From: Bacteroidales bacterium
Lineage (GTDB): Bacteria > Bacteroidota > Bacteroidia > Bacteroidales > GCA-2748055
Direction: 5' to 3'
Assembly (NCBI GenBank): GCA_029934875.1
Contig: JAOZLK010000005.1
Coordinates: forward strand, 1-22,666
DNA length: 22,666 nucleotides
The notes under the pieces are model-generated. The model was not told the origin of the DNA, ran no database searches, and saw only the letters and a list, made by a program, of their open reading frames with translations. Position 1 is the first letter of the stretch. Each line of letters starts with the position of its first letter. The position numbers were made by a program, and so were the translations under genes. This document shows, one piece after another, positions 8,176 through 16,457 of this stretch.

Positions 8176-8778
8176 TTAAGAAAAGGCCAGGGACATCTGA
8201 TCATCCAATAGCCTGAAACTGCGCCGATGATGCTCACATGCACCCGCGTTCAGAATAGCGATGCGGTGCTCCCTGGTTGGGTATCCCTTGTTTTTGTTCC
8301 AGGCATAAGAAGGATATTGCTCATGCAAGATTCCCATATGCTCGTCTCGATAGGTTTTGGCCAGTATGGAGGCCGCAGCTATGGATGCATATATGCCATC
8401 TCCCCTGACAATGCAAGCATGCGGAATTTCCCCGATGGGCTTGAAACGATTCCCGTCCACAAGCAGGAATTCCGGCTTTTGACTGAGTTTATCCACAGCC
8501 CTGTGCATGGCAAGGATGGAAGCATTCAGAATATTGATCTGGTCGATTTCCTCCACATCTGCCGCAGCAACTGCATATGACAGGGCCTCTGACTCAATAA
8601 CATTTCTCAGGATTTCCCTGGTCCGGACGTTCAGCTTTTTACTGTCATTTAGCAGGGGATGGGAAAATTCCGGGGGAAGAATAACTGCAGCGGCAAAAAC
8701 CGGTCCAGCCAGGCAACCTCTTCCGGCTTCATCACAGCCAGCTTCAATGAGGCCCTTATTATAAAAAGCTTTAAGCAT
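8176..8778 (-). CDS. rnhB: ribonuclease HII
   Basis: The 200-residue enzyme removes RNA from RNA-DNA hybrids and single ribonucleotides from DNA. Active-site residues are D16-E17 in CDEAGRGCLAGPV, D108 in LLVDGNRF and D127 in GDGIYASIAAASILAKTYRD; the block LNDSKKL is also typical. The ATG overlaps the end of the upstream glycosyltransferase gene by 8 bases, so the two are translationally coupled. This start places DEAGRG at the usual distance from the N-terminus. The S46 peptidase gene follows after 84 bases. Confidence 0.97.
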   Translation of the reverse strand: MLKAFYNKGLIEAGCDEAGRGCLAGPVFAAAVILPPEFSHPLLNDSKKLNVRTREILRNVIESEALSYAVAAADVEEIDQINILNASILAMHRAVDKLSQKPEFLLVDGNRFKPIGEIPHACIVRGDGIYASIAAASILAKTYRDEHMGILHEQYPSYAWNKNKGYPTREHRIAILNAGACEHHRRSFRLLDDQMSLAFS

Positions 8779-9925
8779 CCCTGTCCATTACCTTCTCCAT
8801 GGATTCCCAAAGCTTGCGGGCTGTGTCGCCCCAGCTGAAAAGATCCCTTCTTTTTCGGCCCTTCTCAATGAGCTCGTCCCGAAGCCCTTTTTCCCTTACG
8901 ATCCTGATCATGGCATCGCGAATGCTACCGGGACTCTCCGGGGTGGTATAAATTGCTGCATCGCCTGCAATTTCCGGAAGGCTGGTAACTTTCGAGGCAA
9001 TCACTGGAATTTCGCAACGCATGGCCTCAACAATGGGGATTCCAAAACCTTCGAAATAAGGAACAAAAGTCATGGCCCAGGCAGCACCGATCACCTCGTT
9101 CAAACGGTCGGGTGAAAGCCTGCCGGTAAAGATTACATCCTTCTTATTGGGCATTTTTTCCAACTGCTCCTCCATGGGACTGGTAAGAAAGAATTTCTCT
9201 CCCACAAGAACCAGCTTGAAGTTTGCCTTGTTCTCATCCTTAAACAATTGAAATGCCTTCAAAAGGTTGGTGATGTTTTTCCTGGGATGGAGACTGCCCA
9301 CAAAAAGGAAATAGGGACAGCCCTTTGTAATATCATTCCTGACCTCATCAGCCTGTTCAGGAGCCAGTGGATGAAACTGTTCATTGGCTCCATTATAGGC
9401 CAGATCCACCAGGTCCTCATTCACGTCGTACTGGTTGATGATGTCCCTCCTGGAATACTCGGACACCGTAAGAATCCTTGAAGCTTTACGGGCATAACGT
9501 GGGAAAAAGTAGCGGTAATATTTTCCGGCTACCAGTGGAAGATCTCCGGGGCGGTGCTCAAAGTTTATGTCATGAATCACCTGTAAGGAAGGGACTTTTG
9601 AACGCAGGGGAAGAAAACCATCTGTACTGAGAAACAGGTCGGGTTTAATCCTTCTCAGAAATGAAGCCACCCTGCACTCTAACCAGAAATACCATAAAAA
9701 GGGGTGCCTTGTAGCAGGCCTCAAGATGACCGGGGTTACATTATCACCAAATATTACTTCGGGACTGTAGTTGCGGTCGAAAAGAAAATAAAAATGAGTT
9801 TCAGGATGGGATTTAGTAATTCTCTTAAGCGTCTCAAATGTGAACCATCCAATGCCATCCAGCTTTCCAGGCATTAACAACCTGGTATTCACTGCTATTG
9901 TCCGCTTTTTAACTTGCTTGCTCAA
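8771..9925 (-). CDS. GT4-type glycosyltransferase (GT-B fold)
   Basis: The 384-residue protein has the two-Rossmann GT-B layout of family 4 transferases. The N-terminal acceptor half starts AVNTRLLMPGKLDGIGWFTFE (glycine loop near residue 24) and includes VIHDINFEHRPG and ILTVSEYSRRDI. The C-terminal nucleotide-sugar half has FVGSLHPRKNITNLLKAF (208-225) and the EX7E motif EGFGIPIVE (E292, E300) that holds the donor sugar. The protein should act at the cytoplasmic membrane face in glycan assembly, but donor and acceptor cannot be read. It diverges from a polysaccharide flippase gene across 65 bases, which supports a role in the same exported glycan. The start is TTG at 9925-9923, chosen because it precedes the conserved first strand by only a few residues. 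Next in-frame ATG would cut that strand. Confidence 0.92.
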   Translation of the reverse strand: MSKQVKKRTIAVNTRLLMPGKLDGIGWFTFETLKRITKSHPETHFYFLFDRNYSPEVIFGDNVTPVILRPATRHPFLWYFWLECRVASFLRRIKPDLFLSTDGFLPLRSKVPSLQVIHDINFEHRPGDLPLVAGKYYRYFFPRYARKASRILTVSEYSRRDIINQYDVNEDLVDLAYNGANEQFHPLAPEQADEVRNDITKGCPYFLFVGSLHPRKNITNLLKAFQLFKDENKANFKLVLVGEKFFLTSPMEEQLEKMPNKKDVIFTGRLSPDRLNEVIGAAWAMTFVPYFEGFGIPIVEAMRCEIPVIASKVTSLPEIAGDAAIYTTPESPGSIRDAMIRIVREKGLRDELIEKGRKRRDLFSWGDTARKLWESMEKVMDRDA

Positions 9926-9954
9926 TATACCCGAAATATCTGGAGCGAACTTAT

Positions 9955-9962
9955 TACATTTG
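9955..9962 (+). promoter_or_regulatory. putative -7 element for the flippase gene
   Basis: TACATTTG matches TAnnTTTG exactly and lies 28 bases before the TTG start of the flippase, within the 65-base divergent spacer shared with the glycosyltransferase. No clear -33 TTTG is visible at the usual spacing. Confidence 0.4.
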
Positions 9963-9990
9963 TGTTGAATTAAAAAATATTTTTGCTGCT

Positions 9991-11424
9991 TTGAAAAAGC
10001 GCTTCCTTACTAACCTGGCATTACTGATCCTGTTAAACCTGTTGATCAAACCCTTCTGGTTTTTCGGTATTGAAGTTGGCGTTCAGAATCGGGTAGGTGA
10101 AGAGATGTACGGTTTCTACTTCTCCCTGTTTAACTTCGCTTTCATTCTTAATATCCTGCTGGACCTGGGAATTAACAATTTCAATAACCGCGCAATCTCA
10201 CGTGAATCCGGGCATCTGAAGGATTACCTGGCTGCCATTATTCCCTTAAAACTTGGTTTATCCCTGGTCTATGCCGGCCTTGTGTTTGCAAGTGGTAAGC
10301 TTATCGGATACTCTTCAGAACAATTCAGTATGCTCTGGGTTCTGATCGCTAACCAATTCCTGTCCTCATTTATACTTTATTTCAGAAGCAATATCAGTGG
10401 TCTGCAATATTTTCGAACCGACAGTCTGCTTTCAGTCATGGACAGGAGCCTGATGATCATCTTTACCGGTCTCTTGCTATGGGGCAATATTACCGAAGAA
10501 TCTTTTAAAATAGAATGGTTCGTTTACGCTCAAAGCCTATCCTACCTTATTACCCTCTCCACCGTGGCAGTCATTGTAAGGTACCGGTCCGGAGCATTTA
10601 TTCACAGGATCAACATGAAGCGGTCATTGGAGATTCTGCGCATGAGCTACCCATTTGCCCTCCTGATTCTGCTTATGTCCCTTTTCAACCGGATCGATTC
10701 TGTTATGCTGGAACGGCTACTGGAGAATGGAAAGGAAGAAGCGGGAATCTACGCTCAATCGTTTCGTATTTTTGACGCTGCCTCTCAATTCTCCCTCCTT
10801 TTTGCAGGACTATTGCTTCCCATGTTTTCCAGGATGATCAAACTGGGTGAAGATGTGAATGAGCTTCTTCGGACTGCACTTCCCTTGCTAATGGTTGCCG
10901 GCCTCTCACTGGCAATCAGCTGTAACTTCTACCGCGTCAATATCATTGAGCTCCTTTATATCCAGCCAGCCACACACAGCTCAACCATCTTCGGCATCCT
11001 GATGATTGGATTTCTATTCGTATCCACCAGCTATATATATGGCAGCCTGCTTACGGCCAACAACAATCTTCGCCAACTTAATATTGTCGCCGGATGCACA
11101 GTGATCCTCAATGTTACCCTGAACCTGATCCTGATCCCACGTTATCAATCAGTCGGAGCGGCCATCGCCAGTCTGAGCTCCCAGGCATTTTACGCCATCG
11201 CTCAACTGGTGCTCACACGTAAAATCCTAAAAATCTCCATGAACAGCGACATTATGTTCAAACTGGCCGCTTTCCTTGTTCTGAATACCCTGGTGGGATA
11301 CCTGACTCTACTATTACCCGGCTGGTTACCCGGATTCCTGGTCCTTCTAACATCATGCCTGGCAACTGCTCTCCTGCTTGGACTGATCCGTCCACGCGAA
11401 CTCCTCTCCATAGTTAGTAATTAG
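9991..11424 (+). CDS. polysaccharide biosynthesis flippase (MOP/Wzx-like)
   Basis: The 477-residue protein is almost entirely hydrophobic segments, with about 12-14 predicted membrane helices, the size and layout of oligosaccharide flippases in the MOP exporter superfamily. The N-terminal region FGIEVGVQNRVGEEMYGFYFSL, the loop LDLGINNFNNRAISRE, and the central SYPFALLILLMSLFNRIDSVML are typical of Wzx/RfbX-like proteins. Such proteins move undecaprenyl-linked glycans across the inner membrane. The start is TTG at 9991, directly before KKRFLTNLALLILLN; no better in-frame start lies between it and the putative promoter. It diverges from a GT4 glycosyltransferase, and the pair may serve one exopolysaccharide or O-antigen pathway, although no polymerase or ligase gene is in the window. 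The stop codon lies inside a repeat-rich spacer. Confidence 0.9.
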   Translation: MKKRFLTNLALLILLNLLIKPFWFFGIEVGVQNRVGEEMYGFYFSLFNFAFILNILLDLGINNFNNRAISRESGHLKDYLAAIIPLKLGLSLVYAGLVFASGKLIGYSSEQFSMLWVLIANQFLSSFILYFRSNISGLQYFRTDSLLSVMDRSLMIIFTGLLLWGNITEESFKIEWFVYAQSLSYLITLSTVAVIVRYRSGAFIHRINMKRSLEILRMSYPFALLILLMSLFNRIDSVMLERLLENGKEEAGIYAQSFRIFDAASQFSLLFAGLLLPMFSRMIKLGEDVNELLRTALPLLMVAGLSLAISCNFYRVNIIELLYIQPATHSSTIFGILMIGFLFVSTSYIYGSLLTANNNLRQLNIVAGCTVILNVTLNLILIPRYQSVGAAIASLSSQAFYAIAQLVLTRKILKISMNSDIMFKLAAFLVLNTLVGYLTLLLPGWLPGFLVLLTSCLATALLLGLIRPRELLSIVSN

Positions 11425-11487
11425 TTATCCGTTATTAGTGCTTGGTAATCAGTTATCAGTGCTTTGTTAGAAAGTTGTTAATTGTTA
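11411..11487. repeat. short degenerate AT-rich repeat spacer downstream of the flippase
   Basis: The stretch contains repeated variants of TTAGTTAT, GTTATTAG and GTTATCAG. The clearest pair is GTTATTAGTGCTTG (11431-11444) and GTTATCAGTGCTTT (11452-11465), 21 bases apart. It overlaps the last codons of the flippase gene. I recall similar TTATCAG-rich spacers between genes in other Bacteroidota. No terminator hairpin followed by a T-run is seen here. Function unknown. Confidence 0.45.
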
Positions 11488-11498
11488 CGCCAGGGTAA

Positions 11499-11780
11499 AT
11501 GGGGCCAAACAGAAGGCAATGTCTATTTTTAGCGAATCAAACATATACCAACAAGGTGGAGAACAAAAAAGACGAAAAACTGCGAAGGACATTCAGGTCC
11601 ACTCTGTTATTAAATGGCAGAGAGAAGGATGCCTTAGACCTCTATTGTGAAAAGTACAAGATTCGGAATAAATCTAAATTCATGCGTGAAACGATCATGA
11701 CAGAGATTCTGAAGAAATTTGATGAAGATTATCCTACCCTGTTCGAGTTTGAAAAACCCAACCTTTTCTACACGAAATAG
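11499..11780 (+). CDS. small conserved hypothetical protein, ribbon-helix-helix-like
   Basis: I do not know a characterised homologue. The 93-residue protein has a basic N-terminal strand (RRTFRSTLLLN, about 29-39), then helix A (REKDALDLYCEKYKI, 41-55) and helix B (NKSKFMRETIMTEILKKF, 57-74), followed by an acidic and aromatic tail (DEDYPTLFEFEKPNLF). The strand-helix-helix order and the NKS cap before helix B resemble MetJ/Arc-type DNA-binding dimers, so a small regulator is plausible. The start is uncertain. ATG at 11499 gives 93 residues. GTG at 11556 gives 74 residues, removes an unconserved-looking leader, and sits 24 bases after TATTTTTA (11524-11531), a 7/8 match to the -7 element. 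The family appears conserved in Bacteroidota as I remember it. The gene is convergent with the DUF4837 lipoprotein gene, with a 12-base gap. Confidence 0.7.
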   Translation: MGPNRRQCLFLANQTYTNKVENKKDEKLRRTFRSTLLLNGREKDALDLYCEKYKIRNKSKFMRETIMTEILKKFDEDYPTLFEFEKPNLFYTK

Positions 11781-11792
11781 CTTTGCCTGCAG

Positions 11793-12833
11793 CTAAATCA
11801 GCTCCAGTGAATAGATAATCGCTTCCAGCTGCTTAAGCTTTACTCTTTTCTTCTGGTTCGGATGGTAGAGATATCCATCAACTGTAACAATCCGATTTCG
11901 GGATGCATCATAAATAGAATGACTGATGAAGGGACCTCCCATAAAGCCGTTTTCCAGTTCCCATAGCCCCCTGAGCTCAACAATGTTCATTTCACCCTTT
12001 CGGAGATCGAAAGCGATGGGCTGGTACATCGGGGAGAGCGTCATATATGAATCTTCCCGGGGTCCTTGCACAAATGCCTTTGTAATCTGATTCCGCTTTG
12101 CGATCAGCGCCTCGGTATTCAAATCTTCCGGACCGCTGGCAGGATAATCGAAAATCTGGATGACCTGGGAAAGGTCAGGAGCTTCAATGCTCACAGAAGT
12201 ATACTCATCCTTGCTGAAATCCATATTATAACCTCTTGGAATGGCAAGTCGGACCTGGTGATGATTTGCAATTTCCTGCTGTATGATAGGATCCTTTGAA
12301 TCCTGGTAAGTAGCCATTAGCCTGCTTCGGTCGTACTGGACCAGGAAATTTTGAATGCGCTCCTCATTCTCTTCGAGCAGTACATGTAATGCTTTGCTAT
12401 TGGGTGCCTCAAGCTGCACAAGAATCTGAGGTTTTGCCCAGACATTCTCTTTGAACCTTACCTGGGGCTCAAGGCCTGCCTCAATGGTTGTCAGAACAAT
12501 AGAACGGTGGAACTTAAAGAAATTATCGAATGATGCAGCCGTAATCTGTATCACATCAAACAGGGGCTCAGACTGGGGAAGACCTGCAAGCTCCTCCTTC
12601 AGAATATCCTGAAGCAAGGATCCTGCATTGTTATCCCAGTTAAACTTATCCATAACCACAAGTACTTCGCCTGCTCCGCCGGTAATACTAGGCATAATCC
12701 GGCCGGACATACCACCCTGTTTACTTGTGGTGTCGCAGGAACTCAACATCAGGAGGAAACCTGACAACACAAAAAAGCCTGTCCACTTCAGTAAACAGGC
12801 CTTTATGCATCGGTGGAAATTACTTCTTTCCAT
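11793..12833 (-). CDS. DUF4837 family lipoprotein
   Basis: This is a Bacteroidota-specific lipoprotein of unknown function. From the ATG at 12833-12831 the protein has 346 residues with a signal peptide ending in LMLSSC (lipid cysteine about residue 33), then a mature part with [20 protein letters not shown], which is where the DUF4837 domain normally begins. Later blocks include [15 protein letters not shown] and [21 protein letters not shown] longer reading from 12863 is possible but overlaps tatA by 44 bases; the chosen ATG overlaps by 14. A strong terminator-like hairpin lies in the codons just before the hydrophobic core, so expression may be attenuated. Alternatively a later non-ATG start beyond the hairpin might be used, but that would leave almost no basic region. 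The mature sequence after the cysteine lacks the acidic run of surface lipoproteins, so periplasm-facing outer-membrane location is likely. Confidence 0.85.
   Translation of the reverse strand: MERSNFHRCIKACLLKWTGFFVLSGFLLMLSSCDTTSKQGGMSGRIMPSITGGAGEVLVVMDKFNWDNNAGSLLQDILKEELAGLPQSEPLFDVIQITAASFDNFFKFHRSIVLTTIEAGLEPQVRFKENVWAKPQILVQLEAPNSKALHVLLEENEERIQNFLVQYDRSRLMATYQDSKDPIIQQEIANHHQVRLAIPRGYNMDFSKDEYTSVSIEAPDLSQVIQIFDYPASGPEDLNTEALIAKRNQITKAFVQGPREDSYMTLSPMYQPIAFDLRKGEMNIVELRGLWELENGFMGGPFISHSIYDASRNRIVTVDGYLYHPNQKKRVKLKQLEAIIYSLELI
12771..12804 (-). terminator. intrinsic terminator of tatA, inside the DUF4837 signal-peptide codons
   Basis: On the minus strand a 10-base stem GCCTGTTTAC / GTGGACAGGC (two G-U pairs) closes a TGAA tetraloop and is followed at once by six T. 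Upstream AAAG can pair with the T-run as in bidirectional-looking terminators. It starts 20 bases after the tatA stop codon, the right place for a tatA terminator, yet it lies 29-62 bases after the ATG of the DUF4837 gene. It may therefore limit read-through into that gene. Confidence 0.75.
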
Positions 12834-13041
12834 CCTTGATCTTTTTTGAATCCTCGGTGTCATCCACGATTACTTCATCATCGTCGTCGTCATCGGCAGT
12901 GGCTTTCTTAAACTCCTTCATTCCCTGTCCCACTCCACGCATCAGTTCAGGTATCTTACGGCCTCCAAAGAGCAACAATACCAACAAAACAACAACAACA
13001 ATTTGCCATACTCCTATTGCAAGGGTTATAAATGCTTCCAT
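12820..13041 (-). CDS. tatA: twin-arginine translocase subunit TatA/TatE family
   Basis: The 73-residue protein has one N-terminal membrane helix (about residues 7-26), the FGG hinge, and the amphipathic helix [20 protein letters not shown], exactly the TatA plan. It ends in an acidic stretch with six consecutive aspartates and a lysine-rich tail. TatA oligomers open the path for folded proteins bearing twin-arginine signals. The Rieske protein encoded at 20208-20648 has such a signal and is a likely client. tatC is not in the window. A 48-base gap to rseP contains an exact -7 element, and a terminator follows the stop codon, so tatA may also be transcribed alone. Confidence 0.95.
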   Translation of the reverse strand: MEAFITLAIGVWQIVVVVLLVLLLFGGRKIPELMRGVGQGMKEFKKATADDDDDDEVIVDDTEDSKKIKDGKK

Positions 13042-13067
13042 TTTTATCTATTATAAGGTTTGAAATA

Positions 13068-13075
13068 CAAAAATA
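13068..13075 (-). promoter_or_regulatory. putative -7 element for tatA
   Basis: TATTTTTG on the minus strand matches TAnnTTTG exactly and lies 26 bases before the tatA ATG, in the 48-base gap after rseP. A matching -33 TTTG is not evident. It suggests tatA has a promoter separate from the M23-dxr-rseP unit. Confidence 0.4.
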
Positions 13076-13089
13076 GGTAAATAATCTTT

Positions 13090-14406
13090 CTATTTATTAA
13101 ATAATCCAATAACGTCGTTCAAATTTGCATAGAGCAGTAGGGCCAGCAGGAGAACCATTCCCACAATCTGTGCATACTCCAGGAACTTATCCCCCGGTTT
13201 GCGTCCACTAACCATTTCAAAGAGGGTAAACATTACATGCCCGCCATCCAGTGCTGGAATAGGAAGTATATTCATAACAGCCAGTATAATAGAAAGGAAA
13301 GCTGTCATATTCCAGAAGCTCTGCCAGTCCCATACCGGCGGGAAGATGCTACCGATTTTAATAAATCCACCAAGCTCTTCATAAGCTTTGGTTTTGGGCT
13401 TAAACAGCATCTTAAGTTGCTTCAGATAACTCTTGGTGATGTTTACACCATGCTTTATGCCGGCAGGAATTGATTGGAAAAAGGTGTATTTAATGATCAC
13501 CGGCTCGAAAATCTCAAACTGCTGAACATTTTGAAACCCAAACATCCCCTCAGCACTGGTGGTCACCTGCATATTTAATGTATCCCTTCCACGTAAAATA
13601 CCCAGATCGAAACCGGCATTCTTTTCACGATTGGTGGCTGCAACAAACTGATAATAGTAATCCACTGAAGTTCCGTTCACCGAAATTATCCGGTCTCCCT
13701 CCTGCCCTCCGGCATCCTTTAAAGAGCCATCAACAAGTTTTGATATTTCGCAGGGTACAATGGGTTCCATGGCATATTCAACCTTAAGCAGGCTGGCGGT
13801 CATCTCAGCAGGCACCTTGATGTCCATATATTCACCATCACGCTTAACTGAAATAACCTGGGTGTTGTTGACCACGATATCATGGTGGATGGTTCGCCAT
13901 TTCTCTACAGTAACTCCGTCAAGGGCCAGAATATGATCTCCATCGCGAAGCCCCATCTCATGAAAGGTATCCTCAAACCTGAGGCCGTAGTCGAGGCGAT
14001 CGGCCGGAACATAGGATTCACCCCATACAAAAAGAACTATGGTATAAATAAAAAGAGCAAGAATGAAATTGACCAGCACACCACCCAGCATGATCAATAA
14101 TCGTTGCCATGCAGGCTTCGACCTGAATTCATAGGGCTTCGGAGGTTGCTTCATCTGCTCCTTATCCATGGATTCATCGATCATTCCACTGATCTTTACA
14201 TAACCTCCCAGGGGAAGCCATCCAATCCCGTATTCAGTATCCCCTATTTTCTTCTTGAATAAGGAAAACCCAGCATCAAAAAAGAGATAGAATTTCTCTA
14301 CCCTGACCTTAAACAGACGGGCAATTAAGAAATGGCCCATCTCGTGTAATATGATAAGAATCGACAAACTCAAGAGTAGTTGAGCGATTCTGATTAAAAC
14401 ATCCAT
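13090..14406 (-). CDS. rseP: RIP site-2 metalloprotease RseP
   Basis: This inner-membrane zinc protease cleaves transmembrane anti-sigma factors and leftover signal peptides. The 438-residue protein has the zinc motif HEMGH at residues 21-25 in the first helix and the third zinc ligand in NILPIPALDGGH (D387) in a late helix. Between them are two PDZ-like regions, one around GLRDGDHILALDGVTVEKW and one around GQEGDRIISVNGTSVDYYYQF. Membrane helices fall near residues 1-20, 95-120, 365-390 and 412-430. It starts one base after the dxr stop, so the genes are one transcription unit, an arrangement common in Bacteroidota. The regulated anti-sigma factor is not in this window. Confidence 0.96.
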   Translation of the reverse strand: MDVLIRIAQLLLSLSILIILHEMGHFLIARLFKVRVEKFYLFFDAGFSLFKKKIGDTEYGIGWLPLGGYVKISGMIDESMDKEQMKQPPKPYEFRSKPAWQRLLIMLGGVLVNFILALFIYTIVLFVWGESYVPADRLDYGLRFEDTFHEMGLRDGDHILALDGVTVEKWRTIHHDIVVNNTQVISVKRDGEYMDIKVPAEMTASLLKVEYAMEPIVPCEISKLVDGSLKDAGGQEGDRIISVNGTSVDYYYQFVAATNREKNAGFDLGILRGRDTLNMQVTTSAEGMFGFQNVQQFEIFEPVIIKYTFFQSIPAGIKHGVNITKSYLKQLKMLFKPKTKAYEELGGFIKIGSIFPPVWDWQSFWNMTAFLSIILAVMNILPIPALDGGHVMFTLFEMVSGRKPGDKFLEYAQIVGMVLLLALLLYANLNDVIGLFNK

Positions 14407-14407
14407 T

Positions 14408-15562
14408 TTATTTAATTAATTCATGTGCGACCCGCCTGGCCTCCAGGTCTGTTTCAAAATAGTCATCCAGGTTGGGATTCTTGATAAAAAAGGACCTACC
14501 CAGCGTACGCTCTATCAGATCTGGAATATCCATAAATCCGATTCTTTTCTCAAGGAATGCATCCACCGCTACCTCATTGGCAGCATTCAGGATGCAGGGC
14601 CAGTTACCACCTTTTCCCAGCGCTTCATAAGAAAGTGCAAGATTACGAAAAATTTTCGTATCCGGCAGCTCAAAGTTTAGCTGTGGAAAATCGGTAAAAT
14701 TCAATCGTTTAAAATCAGAATTCAGCCTGGCTGGATGCGTGAAGGCATACTGGATAGGATGGCGCATATCGGGCAAGCCCATCTGGGCCTTAATGGATCC
14801 ATCAATAAACTGAACCATGGAATGGATAATCGATTGCGGGTGTACTACAACCTCAATCTGGTCGGGCCGGCATCCAAACAGCCACCGTGCCTCAATTACT
14901 TCAAGGCCTTTATTCATCAGGGTGGCCGAGTCTATGGTAATTTTCGGACCCATACACCAATTGGGATGATTTAGGGCTGCTTCGGGGGTGACATTCGCCA
15001 TTGCGTCCTCCTTCCACCCTCTGAAGGGCCCACCGGAGGCAGTCAGAATCAGCTTCTCAACCGAATACGGTGGCTCACCAGTCAGACACTGAAAAATTGC
15101 AGAATGCTCCGAATCAACAGGAATGATATTCACCTTCTTCTCTCTCGCCTCCTTCATGATCAGTTCGCCGGCAACTACCAGGGTCTCCTTATTGGCCAGG
15201 GCAATGTGCTTTCCGGCACGAATCGCTTCAATGGTTGGCCTCAGCCCGCTGAACCCAACCATGGCTGTGAGCACAAGATCTACTGAGTCAAACCCAATCA
15301 CCTGGTTCATTGCATCAGCTCCACAATATACTTTAACAGGGTGGTCCACAAGTGCATCTCTGACGAGCTTATAATGATCCTCGTTCCGAATAACCACCGC
15401 ATTGGGCTGATGCCGAATACTTTGCTTAATAAGTAAGTCGGCGTTATTCCCGGCTGCCAGAACCTCCACCTCAAAAGCCTCCGGATGGGCTGCGATCACA
15501 TCCAGGGCCTGTGTCCCAATGGATCCGGTTGAGCCAAGTATGGCAATCCGCTTCTTCCCCAT
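14408..15562 (-). CDS. dxr: 1-deoxy-D-xylulose-5-phosphate reductoisomerase
   Basis: The enzyme converts DXP to MEP with NADPH, the committed step of the non-mevalonate isoprenoid pathway. This supplies menaquinone side chains and undecaprenyl carriers. The 384-residue protein has the nucleotide loop GSTGSIG at 10-16, the metal site VDSEHSAIFQ with D150 and E152 at the same numbers as in E. coli, ASGGPFR, the HPNWCMGPKITIDSATLMNKGLEVIEA region with the third metal-binding glutamate, and the conserved C-terminal helical domain. It starts one base after the M23 peptidase stop and ends one base before rseP. No missing residue was seen. Confidence 0.97.
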   Translation of the reverse strand: MGKKRIAILGSTGSIGTQALDVIAAHPEAFEVEVLAAGNNADLLIKQSIRHQPNAVVIRNEDHYKLVRDALVDHPVKVYCGADAMNQVIGFDSVDLVLTAMVGFSGLRPTIEAIRAGKHIALANKETLVVAGELIMKEAREKKVNIIPVDSEHSAIFQCLTGEPPYSVEKLILTASGGPFRGWKEDAMANVTPEAALNHPNWCMGPKITIDSATLMNKGLEVIEARWLFGCRPDQIEVVVHPQSIIHSMVQFIDGSIKAQMGLPDMRHPIQYAFTHPARLNSDFKRLNFTDFPQLNFELPDTKIFRNLALSYEALGKGGNWPCILNAANEVAVDAFLEKRIGFMDIPDLIERTLGRSFFIKNPNLDDYFETDLEARRVAHELIK

Positions 15563-15563
15563 G

Positions 15564-16436
15564 CTAAAATACGATGTAATCCGCCGGATTTAAAGGCGCT
15601 CTATTGTGCCATAACTCAAAATGGAGATGAGGGCCTGTGGTAAGCTCACCTGAATTGCCAACGATGGCTATGGCGTCTCCGGCAACTACTTCCTGACCTA
15701 CCGATTTGAAAAGGGCGGCGTTATGTTTATATACTGATATTAGTTCATTGCCATGCTGGATCTGGATGACATAGCCGGTTTCAAGGGTCCAGGTGGACAT
15801 GATTACTGTCCCGTCAAGGGTAGCGTTCACAACCTCGTCGGGTGCTGCCACCAGGTCGATTCCATAGTGTCCTGCAACGGGATCAAACTCACGGGTTACT
15901 ATGCCGGTAACCGGTGTGAAAAAGTGCATGTTATAGAGATTGAGATTTCCATTTTGGTCTTCCAGAACATTCAGTCTGAATTGTTCTTCAGCTTCAACCT
16001 GGCGCCTGAGCAAGGAATCGTTGGCCGAACGATGGAAGGCAATCTCCTGCTGGTTTGACACTCCCGTGGTATCGTTCATGAAATTTTCGGGGGCCTCACC
16101 GCTAATGATTCTATTGAGATTATCGAAATACTGATCCCTGATGGACTGCTCATACTCAAGGGAATCGAGTTTCATGGCATTAGAGCGAATATGCTGCCGC
16201 ATCGCTGCATCCGGATAACCCGGAATTAATTCCCGGATATCGGTATAGGCAACAAGAGAATACACAATGGCTACCAGCAGAATCACAACTATTCCGGCAA
16301 AAGTAAAGAGATTCAACCTTGTGAGCCTCATGGTACCCACCTCTTCGTAGGTATCCTCATTCAGCAGTACCACCCGGTACTTGTTGGTCAGTTTACGAAG
16401 GAGTTTCCAACGTTTCTTATCTGAATTTTTAATCAT
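15564..16436 (-). CDS. M23 family metallopeptidase, membrane-anchored (LytM type)
   Basis: From the ATG at 16436 the protein has 290 residues: a short cytoplasmic N-terminus, one membrane helix (about 43-64), a coiled linker and a C-terminal LytM/peptidase_M23 domain. Zinc ligands are visible as GHYGID (H190, D194) and the HLH of TGPHLHFELW (H270/H272). H238 in YKHN is also in the expected place. Such enzymes cut peptidoglycan peptide cross-links in the periplasm, or act as regulators when degenerate; here the metal site is intact. A longer start at 16460 is possible, but that codon lies upstream of the inferred transcript start, so I prefer 16436. It heads the M23 - dxr - rseP run with one-base gaps. 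Confidence 0.92.
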   Translation of the reverse strand: MIKNSDKKRWKLLRKLTNKYRVVLLNEDTYEEVGTMRLTRLNLFTFAGIVVILLVAIVYSLVAYTDIRELIPGYPDAAMRQHIRSNAMKLDSLEYEQSIRDQYFDNLNRIISGEAPENFMNDTTGVSNQQEIAFHRSANDSLLRRQVEAEEQFRLNVLEDQNGNLNLYNMHFFTPVTGIVTREFDPVAGHYGIDLVAAPDEVVNATLDGTVIMSTWTLETGYVIQIQHGNELISVYKHNAALFKSVGQEVVAGDAIAIVGNSGELTTGPHLHFELWHNRAPLNPADYIVF

Positions 16437-16457
16437 GGGGTTTGCGCCGTAAGGGCA

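Noticed and set aside
11781..11810. Possible hairpin (AGCT...AGCT) between the convergent small-protein and DUF4837 genes
   Set aside because: The stem is four bases with no T-run on either strand; too weak for a terminator.
12820..12863. Longer DUF4837 start at 12863
   Set aside because: It would overlap tatA by 44 bases and add ten charged residues before the signal peptide; the ATG at 12833 gives a normal lipoprotein signal.
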